Below, in pieces: positions 1 through 5,193 of a DNA stretch of 10,448 nt. Position 1 is the stretch's first letter. The number at the start of each line of letters is the position of its first letter. The translations under genes were made by a program, and so were the position numbers. Source of the DNA: Solirubrobacteraceae bacterium (lineage in GTDB: Bacteria; Actinomycetota; Thermoleophilia; Solirubrobacterales; Solirubrobacteraceae); assembly GCA_030038955.1 (NCBI GenBank), contig JASHQV010000034.1:1-10448 (forward strand). The letters are read 5' to 3'. The notes under the pieces were generated by a model. It was not told the origin of the DNA. It saw only the letters and a program-made list of their open reading frames with translations, and made no database searches.

Positions 1-920
1 CTTCCGGTGGCGTGCTGCATGTAGTTGCGCCCCACCTGCCCGGAGGAGTTGGCGAGGCCATCCGGGAACAGCGCCGAGGCCGACAGCAACAGCAGGCGCG
101 GGGTCTCGATCGAGTTGCCGGCCACGCACACGACGCTGGCCCGCTGGCGGCGGAGGGCGCCGCTCCGATCGAGGTAGAGCACCCCGGTGGCACGGCCCCG
201 GCTGTCGTGCAGGATTTGGACCACGTGGCTCTCGGGTCGCAGATCGAGCCTGCCGGTGTTCTCCGCCTTGGGAATCTCGGCCGCGCGCGAGGACCACTTC
301 GAGGTGTTCTTGTCTCCCTGGAAGTTGAAGCCGTCCTGGATCGTGCCCGGGCGGCCGTCGTAGGGCTTGGCGTTGGTCGCGTACGGGCCGGTCGCGTACT
401 GGCGGTAGCCGATCCGCTCGGCGCCGTTGGCGAACACCTTGTAGTTGTTGTTGGCGGGGAGCGGCGGATGCCCCTGACGGTGGCTGACCCCCATCTTCAC
501 CTCGGCGCGGTCGTAGTAGGGCGACAGCTCGTCGATCGACAGCGGCCAGTCGAGCAGGCTGGCGCCGTCGATCTCGCCGTAGGTCGTCCGGGTGGCCAGC
601 TCATGCGCCTTGATGCGGGGGCACACGCCGGCCCAGTGGGTGCTGGTGCCGCCCACCGCTTTCACCAGCCACGCGGGCAGGTTGGGAAAGTCCTTGGCCA
701 CGCGCCAGCTTCCCGAGGCGGTGCGGGGGTCGCCCCAGGCCATCTGCGCGAACGACTCCCACTCATCGTTCACGTAGTCGTCGGGCCGCAGATACGGGCC
801 GGCCTCCAGCAGCACGACCCGGAGCTTGCGCTGGCAGAGCTCGTTGGCGAGCGTGCCGCCACCCGCGCCCGAGCCGACAATCACGACAACGTCGTCGTCG
901 TCATAGGCGAAGCGGGTCAT
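1..920 (-). CDS. GMC-family FAD oxidoreductase, C-terminus off the left edge
   Basis: This is the N-terminal 306 residues of a flavoprotein dehydrogenase of the glucose-methanol-choline family, closest in style to the large subunit of gluconate 2-dehydrogenase-type enzymes. Seen: a dinucleotide-binding GSGAGG at residues 16-21 after a short beta strand, an acidic LLEAG at about 37-41 that would hold the FAD ribose, the FAD-contacting VGGTSTHWAG at 89-98, and a GLANSSGQVGRNY block at about 288-300 typical of this subfamily. The substrate-binding part with the catalytic His lies beyond the window. The ATG overlaps the stop of the subunit-3-like gene by 4 nt and has a full AGGAGG 7 nt upstream, so start and coupling are firm. 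A run of four Asp (residues 7-10) precedes the first strand. No signal peptide is seen. The substrate cannot be told from the sequence. Confidence 0.93.
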   Translation of the reverse strand, partial: MTRFAYDDDDVVVIVGSGAGGGTLANELCQRKLRVVLLEAGPYLRPDDYVNDEWESFAQMAWGDPRTASGSWRVAKDFPNLPAWLVKAVGGTSTHWAGVCPRIKAHELATRTTYGEIDGASLLDWPLSIDELSPYYDRAEVKMGVSHRQGHPPLPANNNYKVFANGAERIGYRQYATGPYATNAKPYDGRPGTIQDGFNFQGDKNTSKWSSRAAEIPKAENTGRLDLRPESHVVQILHDSRGRATGVLYLDRSGALRRQRASVVCVAGNSIETPRLLLLSASALFPDGLANSSGQVGRNYMQHATG

Positions 921-1360
921 GCGCCTACCTCCTCGCTGTCGTCGGGTAGCTCGATGCGCGGCTCGGGGAGCCACTCGAGGTCGTCGAAGCCGCGGTCGAT
1001 GTAGCCGCCCTTGTCGAACGACGGACCCTCGTATCCGAGCAGCTCCCACACCTCGGGATCGCTGTACAGCTTGACCACCGCCACGTCGAACACGCTACGG
1101 AAGAAGGGCGTCTCTTGGATTCCGCGGAGCAGGTTCAGGGCGGCACCGGCGGGCAGCTCGCAGAACGGGCGCCCACGCATGGCATCGAGATCGGACAGGC
1201 CCTGAATCAGCTGCGCCAGCAGCCGCGGCGCATCAACCGCGGCCTCGAGCACCGCGGTGGCGGTGCGCTCGTACGGACCGGCCGGGAACGCCTCATGCGG
1301 AAACATCACCTCGATCATCCGCACCAGCGTGTGCCTGTCGCTGTCCGGAATCGTGCTCAT
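917..1360 (-). CDS. gluconate 2-dehydrogenase subunit 3-like protein
   Basis: A 147-residue protein of the gluconate 2-dehydrogenase subunit 3 family, the small partner of membrane or periplasmic GMC dehydrogenases. Seen: an N-terminal helix opening (RHTLVRMIEVMFPHE), the family's end block VVKLYSDPEVWELLGYEGPS at about 95-114, then KGGYIDRGFDDLEW, and an acidic tail. The reading frame stays open upstream to 1558, but there it is the antisense-like shadow of the IclR gene. The ATG at 1360 is chosen because it has GAGGA 5 nt upstream and forms an ATGA overlap with the IclR stop. It also overlaps the following GMC start by ATGA. In the family's characterised sugar dehydrogenases this subunit usually carries a Tat signal that exports the complex. 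Here the N-terminus is polar with no twin arginine or hydrophobic core, so a cytoplasmic complex is likely (inference). Confidence 0.9.
   Translation of the reverse strand: MSTIPDSDRHTLVRMIEVMFPHEAFPAGPYERTATAVLEAAVDAPRLLAQLIQGLSDLDAMRGRPFCELPAGAALNLLRGIQETPFFRSVFDVAVVKLYSDPEVWELLGYEGPSFDKGGYIDRGFDDLEWLPEPRIELPDDSEEVGA
928..933 (-). promoter_or_regulatory. Shine-Dalgarno of the GMC gene
   Basis: A complete AGGAGG on the minus strand lies 7 nt before the GMC ATG, inside the last codons of the upstream gene. Its quality suggests that the flavoprotein is also initiated independently, not only by re-initiation at the ATGA overlap. Confidence 0.8.
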
Positions 1361-2172
1361 CTCGTCCTCACTGTGCCCGGCGCATCCGTGCGCCGCAGTT
1401 CGGGCCGCGCGTCCAGCGCGGCCTCCACCTCTTGCGCGGCCGCCAAGCTGGCCGCCACGAGCTCTCCAAGCTCGTGGCGCAGGCGTCGCACGGGGACGAC
1501 CACGGCGACCGCCGCCTGCGCCCAGCCGCGTCCGTCCAGCACCGGAACGGCCACGCACGCGTCCCCCTCACCGATCAGCGCGCAGTAGCCGCGCTCGGCC
1601 GTGGCCCGCAGGTCGTTGCGTAGCTCGGCCTCGTCGAACACCTCCTCGCGCACCGCGGCCGCGCGCCGCGTCAGCTCGATCAGCCGCTCCGTGTGCTCGG
1701 GCGGCTGGTGGGCGATCAGCACGCGTCCGACGGCCAGCAGATGCGACAGCGACATCGCGTGCTGGGGGTAGTGGCCACCCGACGGTGCCTGCGGCACCTC
1801 GGCACACTCCGCCACACACGTGTGCGCCCCGTCGAGGCGCGCCAGCACCGCCACGTCGTCGACCGCATACGCCGCCCGCCCCAGTGCCCGGCGCACGCCT
1901 GCGGTCTGGGTGGCCGCGGCCTCGCCCGGCAGCCGCCCGGGCTGCAGCAGGCGATCGGCGGTGCGTACCAGGTACCCCTCGTAGAGGAGCGTGTTGACCA
2001 GGTGGTAGACGGTCGACAGGTTGAGCCCGACGGCAGCCGAGACCTCCTTGACTCCCACCGGCCGGCCGGCGGAATGCACGTGCTCCAGGATCCGCAGGCC
2101 ACGTGAGAGGCCTTGGATGTGGTCCGCCGGGGGGCGGACGCCTACAGGCGGGGGCGCTGGCGCCAGTTGCAT
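1357..2172 (-). CDS. IclR-family transcriptional regulator
   Basis: A 271-residue regulator close to the usual IclR length. Seen: after about 18 Pro/Ala-rich residues, a winged helix-turn-helix at about 19-70, with the recognition region VKEVSAAVGLNLSTVYHLVN and the wing EGYLVR. The effector domain follows at about 95-255, with the conserved MSLSHLLAVGRVLIAH stretch and the later RGY...GEGDACVAVPV segment leading to AQAAVAVVVPVRR. The ATG has GAGGAG only 2-4 nt upstream, which is tight, but the nearby in-frame valines use GTA or GTC, so no other start is available. Being first in an ATGA-overlapping operon with the subunit-3 and GMC genes, it probably controls that dehydrogenase and its own synthesis, with the oxidised compound or a relative as effector (inference). 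It may also act on the divergent gene at 2228. Confidence 0.93.
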   Translation of the reverse strand: MQLAPAPPPVGVRPPADHIQGLSRGLRILEHVHSAGRPVGVKEVSAAVGLNLSTVYHLVNTLLYEGYLVRTADRLLQPGRLPGEAAATQTAGVRRALGRAAYAVDDVAVLARLDGAHTCVAECAEVPQAPSGGHYPQHAMSLSHLLAVGRVLIAHQPPEHTERLIELTRRAAAVREEVFDEAELRNDLRATAERGYCALIGEGDACVAVPVLDGRGWAQAAVAVVVPVRRLRHELGELVAASLAAAQEVEAALDARPELRRTDAPGTVRTR

Positions 2173-2227
2173 CTCTCCTCGCGCTTCACACTATCCCACC
2201 TCCACATGCTTCCGGGCCAGGGTTCAG
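2173..2227. promoter_or_regulatory. divergent promoter region, IclR operon / hydroquinone reductase
   Basis: These 55 bp must hold the 5' ends and probably the promoters of two divergent genes. On the minus strand GATAGT, about 16 nt before the IclR ATG, resembles a -10 element but has no convincing -35. On the plus strand AGGG lies 5 nt before the reductase ATG. I see no clear IclR palindrome. With so little room, a regulator bound here would affect both directions. Confidence 0.45.
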
Positions 2228-3229
2228 ATGCTGAAATCGGCGGCGCGCCGCTCGCCGCTCCGTAGCTACAGTGAAGGGATCGCTGAGCTGTCAACCCGCT
2301 TCTCGCTCGACGGCGAATTCGCTGAGGACGGCTCGTTCCGGCGCCAGGCCAGCCGCTTCCGGCAGCGGGTGACGGCCGACGGCGAGTTTCCTGCGGTCGC
2401 CGGTCGCTACCACCTTTACGTTGCCCGTGCCTGCCCATGGGCACACCGCACGATCATCGGCCGGCGCCTGATGGGGCTGGAGCGGGCGATCTCGATCTCG
2501 TTCGTGGACCCGATCCGCGACCGCCGCGGCTGGGCGTTCACCGGCGGCCGCTACGAGGACGCGGTCAACGGCTTCGAGTTCCTCGCCCAGGCGTACGCGT
2601 CAACGGACCCAGCGTTCGAGGATCGGGTGACGGTGCCGGTGCTGTGGGATCGCGAGCTGGGCGTGATCCTCAACAACGAGTCGGCCGACATCCTGCGGAT
2701 GCTCTCGACCGTGTTCGCGCCGCTGGCCGAGCACCCCGTGGAGCTGTATCCCCCGCGGCTCGCGCTCGAGATCGACGCGCTCAACGAGCGGATCTACGAC
2801 GCCGTCAACAACGGCGTCTACAAGGCCGGGTTCAGCACCCGTCAGCCGGTCTACGAGCGCGCCGTGGCGGAGCTGTTCACGATGCTGGACGAGCTCGACC
2901 AGCGGCTCGCGGGCAGCCGCTTCCTGTTCGGGGATCAGCCGTTCGAGACCGACTGGCGGCTGTTCACCACGCTGGTGCGGTTCGACGCCGTCTACCAGAT
3001 CCATTTCAAGTGCTCGATCCGCAAGCTCGCCGAGTACGCGAGCCTGTGGCCCTACCTGCGCGACCTCTACCAGTGGCCGGGCGTGGCGGACACGGTCGAC
3101 TTCGACGAGATCCGCCTGCACTACTACCGGACGCACGGGATGCTCAACCCGAACGGCATGATCGCGGTGATGCCGGCACTGGACTTCGGGGCGCCGCCCG
3201 GGCGCGAGCACCTCGGCGCCGCCGCCTGA
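2228..3229 (+). CDS. yqjG: glutathionyl-hydroquinone reductase-type protein (Ecm4/YqjG, Xi-class GST)
   Basis: A 333-residue Xi-class glutathione-transferase-like protein, about the length of E. coli YqjG. This family reduces S-conjugated hydroquinones with a thiol cofactor via an N-terminal cysteine. Seen: a thioredoxin-like part holding the active-site CPWAHR (Cys69), then the all-helical C-domain with family hallmarks NNGVYKAGFSTRQ, DWRLFTTLVRFDAVY, HFKCSIRKL, YLRDLYQWPGVADTVDF and HYYRTHGMLNP. The frame stays open upstream to 2021, but there it runs antisense through the IclR gene. ATG 2228 with AGGG 5 nt upstream is preferred. The N-terminus lacks the usual short sheet opening of the family and is Arg-rich, so the first 20 residues are less certain. 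Many actinobacteria use mycothiol instead of glutathione, so the true cofactor is open. It stands alone on the plus strand. Confidence 0.93.
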   Translation: MLKSAARRSPLRSYSEGIAELSTRFSLDGEFAEDGSFRRQASRFRQRVTADGEFPAVAGRYHLYVARACPWAHRTIIGRRLMGLERAISISFVDPIRDRRGWAFTGGRYEDAVNGFEFLAQAYASTDPAFEDRVTVPVLWDRELGVILNNESADILRMLSTVFAPLAEHPVELYPPRLALEIDALNERIYDAVNNGVYKAGFSTRQPVYERAVAELFTMLDELDQRLAGSRFLFGDQPFETDWRLFTTLVRFDAVYQIHFKCSIRKLAEYASLWPYLRDLYQWPGVADTVDFDEIRLHYYRTHGMLNPNGMIAVMPALDFGAPPGREHLGAAA

Positions 3230-3242
3230 GCCCGACCGCCCT

Positions 3243-3280
3243 GTCCCCGGTCCGTGAGCGACCGTGACTATCCCGGTCCC
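3243..3280 (+). repeat. degenerate third copy of the 60-nt repeat
   Basis: The stretch reads as GTCCCCG, three extra bases, GTGAGC, then a diverged ACGACAACTT-CCC-like segment and a CCCGG end. It aligns in the same order with the middle of the two good copies downstream, with several substitutions and a small insertion. It also contains a small hairpin, CGGTC/GACCG with a 7-nt loop. It starts 14 nt after the hydroquinone reductase stop codon. Confidence 0.5.
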
Positions 3281-3401
3281 GGGCTGGTGAGCGGTCGGCG
3301 CGAAACGTCCCCGCGGGCAACGACAACTTCCCCCACCCCCGGGGCTGGTGAGGGGTTGGCGCGAAACGTCCCCGTGAGCAACGACAACTTCCCCCACCCC
3401 C
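3281..3401 (+). repeat. tandem pair of 60-nt direct repeats
   Basis: Copies 3281-3340 and 3342-3401 match at 56 of 60 positions, one base apart (period 61). Each runs GGGCTGGTGAG, a variable GGT/GGC stretch, GCGAAACGTCCCCG, GCAACGACAACTT and a C-rich end. Two of the four differences lie near the start and two in the CCGCGGGC/CCGTGAGC part. The end of copy 2 is also the left arm of the hairpin at 3374-3439. There is no coding potential consistent with neighbouring genes and no spacer-like sequence between copies. It looks like a dispersed intergenic repeat family of this genome, but whether it recurs elsewhere cannot be seen here. Confidence 0.85.
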
Positions 3402-3439
3402 TCAGGGGCCAGGGGGTTAGGGAACTTGTCGTTGTTCCC
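3374..3439. terminator. 29-bp imperfect hairpin, possible bidirectional terminator
   Basis: Arms 3374-3402 and 3411-3439 pair at 24 of 29 positions around the 8-nt loop CAGGGGCC. The right arm is in effect an inverted copy of the repeat's GCAACGACAACTTCCC part. The element sits between the convergent hydroquinone reductase and MocA-like genes, so it could stop transcription from both sides. It lacks a strong T tract, and its right arm includes the MocA-like gene's TAA and last seven codons. A smaller nested hairpin, GGGAAC/GTTCCC, lies within the right arm. The terminator role is inferred; the hairpin is seen. Confidence 0.65.
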
Positions 3440-3998
3440 TGAGCGCGAGCAGGTCGCCCGGGCGGTCGACGTCGCGGCCGCTGGCGAGGTCGCCGCACTC
3501 GATCGTCGCGGCGCCCGCCAGCAGCCGCCGCGCGCCGACGTCCCCGCCCAGCTCGCGCAGGTGCGAGAGCTGCTCGCCTCCGAGCACCACCGGGTGCCCG
3601 GGCACGCCGGCGTAGGCGGCCCGTGTGCCGCCGGGCGCGTCCAGGAAGCGCCGCAGCAGCTCCGGGGTCAGCGTCGGCGAGTCGCCCAGCACGACCACCA
3701 CCCGGGCAGCGCCGGGCAGCGCCTCGATGCCGCAGCGCAGCGACGCCGACAGGCCGCGGCTCCAGTGCGAGCAGACGACCGTCCGCGCCCGGCCGAAGGC
3801 GACCCGCTGGCGCAGCCGCTCCGCCTGCGCCCCGAGCACGGCGACGACCGGATCGAGCTGCTCGACGGCGCAGACGGCCGCAACCACGTGCTCGAGCAGC
3901 GGCCGCCCGTCGAGCTCGGCCAGCAGCTTCGGGTCGGGGCCGAACCGCGTCCCGGCGCCGGCGGCCAGGATCAGGCCCGCCGGCGCCGGCAGGCTCAC
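3417..3998 (-). CDS. mocA: MocA/MobA-like molybdenum cofactor nucleotidyltransferase
   Basis: A 193-residue NTP-transferase-fold protein. In this family MocA adds CMP, and MobA GMP, to molybdopterin. Seen: the nucleotide-binding LAAGAGTRFG at 11-20 followed by PDPKLLAELDGRPLLEHVV, metal-binding LGDSP around Asp106, GVPGHPVVLG at 131-140 and GGDVGARRLL at 151-160. The GHP and GDxGAR motifs point to the MocA/xanthine-dehydrogenase accessory type, hence CMP, over true MobA. It starts at GTG, whose GTGA overlaps the xdhC stop by 4 nt, with GGAGAG 3 nt upstream. The product would act with XdhC in cytosolic maturation of a xanthine-dehydrogenase- or CO-dehydrogenase-type enzyme. The last codons and the TAA lie inside the repeat hairpin. 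CofC-like or other NTP transferases are less likely alternatives. Confidence 0.85.
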   Translation of the reverse strand: MSLPAPAGLILAAGAGTRFGPDPKLLAELDGRPLLEHVVAAVCAVEQLDPVVAVLGAQAERLRQRVAFGRARTVVCSHWSRGLSASLRCGIEALPGAARVVVVLGDSPTLTPELLRRFLDAPGGTRAAYAGVPGHPVVLGGEQLSHLRELGGDVGARRLLAGAATIECGDLASGRDVDRPGDLLALREQRQVP

Positions 3999-5056
3999 CG
4001 ACTCTCCACGCCCAGCTCGTGGATCCGCCCGGCGGCCCGCTTCAGCCGTCCGCCATCGCGTCCGTGCCGGGCGGCGACGATCTCGGCGAGGATCGACAGC
4101 GCCGTCTCCTCGCGGTCGATTGCGCCGAGGTCGAGGCCAAGCGGGGCCGCCAGCCGCGACAGCTCGTCCTCGCTCAGCCCCGCCTCCAGCAGTCGTGCGC
4201 GCCGGGACTCCTGGGCGCGGCGGGATCCCATCGCCCCGACGAACCTGGCCGGCGACCGCAAGGCCAGCTCCAGCGCCGCGTCGTCGAGCTTGGGATCGTG
4301 CGTGAGCACGGCGATCGAGGTCGCCGGATCGATGCCGCCGAGCTGTGCGAACGCCTCCTCCGGCCACGCTGCCAGCACCTGCTCGGCGTCGGGGAAGCGC
4401 TCTGGGGTGGCGAAGCGGGCGCGCGGGTCGACCACGTACGTGCGCCAGCCGGCGGCGCGCGCCACGCGGCAGACGGCGGCGGCAACGTCGACGGCGCCGA
4501 ACAGGATCAGGCGCGGCGGCGGCGCCACCACGTCGATGAACAGCTCGCCATGGCGCTCGCTCAGCTCGGCCCACAGCAGCTCGCTCGCCAGCCGAGCCGC
4601 TTCCTCGTCCAGCTCGGCAGTGCCAAGCGTGCCGAGTCGCCCGCCACCGGGGTCGACGGTCAGCTTCGCACCGGCGGCGGCGCCCTCGAGCAGCGTCGCC
4701 TCGGCGAGCCGGCCGCCGGAGCGAGCCGCCTCCGCCAGCGGCCCCGGCTCGTAGCGCTGCACCCACACGTCGATCTCGCCGCCGCACGGAAGCCCCACCT
4801 CCCACGCGTCGGCGTCGGCGATGCCGAAGTGCAGCAGCCGCGGCGGCGCGCCGGCGAGGATCGTGTCCGCCACCTCGACGACGGCGCCCTCGACGCAGCC
4901 GCCGGACACCGAGCCAGCGATCTCGCCACGATCGTTGATCGCCATCTTGGCTCCTGGCGGGCGCGGCGCTGAGCGCCGAACGGCGATCACGGTCGCGATC
5001 GCCACGCGATCCCCCCGCGTCTGCCACGCCTCGAGCTCGGACAGAACCTCTCTCAC
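3995..5056 (-). CDS. xdhC: XdhC/CoxI family molybdenum hydroxylase maturation factor
   Basis: A 353-residue protein of the XdhC/CoxI family, which binds and delivers sulfurated molybdenum cofactor to xanthine-dehydrogenase-type enzymes. Seen: the N-domain with VAIATVIAVRRSAPRPPGAK (18-37), SGGCVEGAV (51-59, Cys54) and GLPCGGEIDVWV (Cys91). The C-terminal Rossmann domain runs from about 182, with VVDPRARFATPERF, AVLTHDPKLDD, RFVGAMGSRRAQESRR and LAAPLGLDLGA. In the Rossmann loop the usual GAG is GAV (residues 187-189), so the second glycine is lost. The longest frame begins at 5188, but GTG 5056 with GGAGG 5 nt upstream fits the family's usual beginning. It is followed by the overlapping MocA-like gene. 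No molybdenum hydroxylase gene lies within the window, so the client enzyme is unknown. Confidence 0.93.
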   Translation of the reverse strand: MREVLSELEAWQTRGDRVAIATVIAVRRSAPRPPGAKMAINDRGEIAGSVSGGCVEGAVVEVADTILAGAPPRLLHFGIADADAWEVGLPCGGEIDVWVQRYEPGPLAEAARSGGRLAEATLLEGAAAGAKLTVDPGGGRLGTLGTAELDEEAARLASELLWAELSERHGELFIDVVAPPPRLILFGAVDVAAAVCRVARAAGWRTYVVDPRARFATPERFPDAEQVLAAWPEEAFAQLGGIDPATSIAVLTHDPKLDDAALELALRSPARFVGAMGSRRAQESRRARLLEAGLSEDELSRLAAPLGLDLGAIDREETALSILAEIVAARHGRDGGRLKRAAGRIHELGVESR

Positions 5057-5193
5057 GCGAACCTCCAGTCCGTTTGCACGCCCATCAAGGATGGCATGCG
5101 CGCCACGCCCTGGTGGCGCCGCCGCATCTGGGGATCGGCGACGCCGCGACCGGATCGACTGAGGCGGCCACCAGCGACGCCGCGACACCGCGA
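5057..5193. promoter_or_regulatory. cfa-xdhC intergenic region with direct repeat and small hairpin
   Basis: This 137-bp gap separates the cyclopropane synthase end from the xdhC start, so it should hold a cfa terminator and an xdhC promoter. Seen: GCGACGCCGCGAC occurs twice, at 5138-5150 and 5174-5186 (36 bp apart), each followed within about 10 bp by GATC. A perfect 7-bp hairpin at 5100-5119 (GCGCCAC/GTGGCGC, 6-nt loop) lies 75-94 nt past the cfa stop without a T run. I see no convincing -35/-10 pair. Confidence 0.4.
5062..5066 (-). promoter_or_regulatory. Shine-Dalgarno deciding the xdhC start
   Basis: GGAGG on the minus strand, 5 nt before GTG 5056. It supports this start over the upstream in-frame codon at 5188, whose extra 44 residues are Arg/Pro-rich and unlike the family. 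Confidence 0.75.

Noticed and set aside
12..1004. Long plus-strand open frame of about 330 codons opposite the GMC and subunit-3 genes
   Set aside because: The minus strand here carries clear FAD-binding motifs and ribosome sites. The plus frame has no recognisable family and crosses two genes, a common shadow in GC-rich DNA.
2437..3267. Second plus-strand frame of 276 codons inside the hydroquinone reductase gene
   Set aside because: It overlaps the real gene in another frame, is rich in Arg/Pro/Ala, and lacks any domain.
3281..3401. Possible CRISPR array
   Set aside because: Only two full copies of 60 nt separated by one base, with no spacers and no cas genes nearby.
3230..3416. Small plus-strand peptide (from 3254) and minus-strand frames across the repeats
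   Set aside because: They are repeat DNA read as protein, with no ribosome site or similarity to a known small protein.
3623..4972. Plus-strand open frame of about 449 codons opposite xdhC and the MocA-like gene
   Set aside because: It is Arg/Ala/Pro-rich with no motif, while the opposite strand shows complete XdhC and nucleotidyltransferase motifs.
3417..5027. A single 536-codon minus-strand frame that would fuse an N-terminal extension to the MocA-like protein
   Set aside because: The upstream part is out of frame with xdhC and reads as Arg-rich nonsense. The GTG at 3998 with the GTGA overlap and SD is the natural start.
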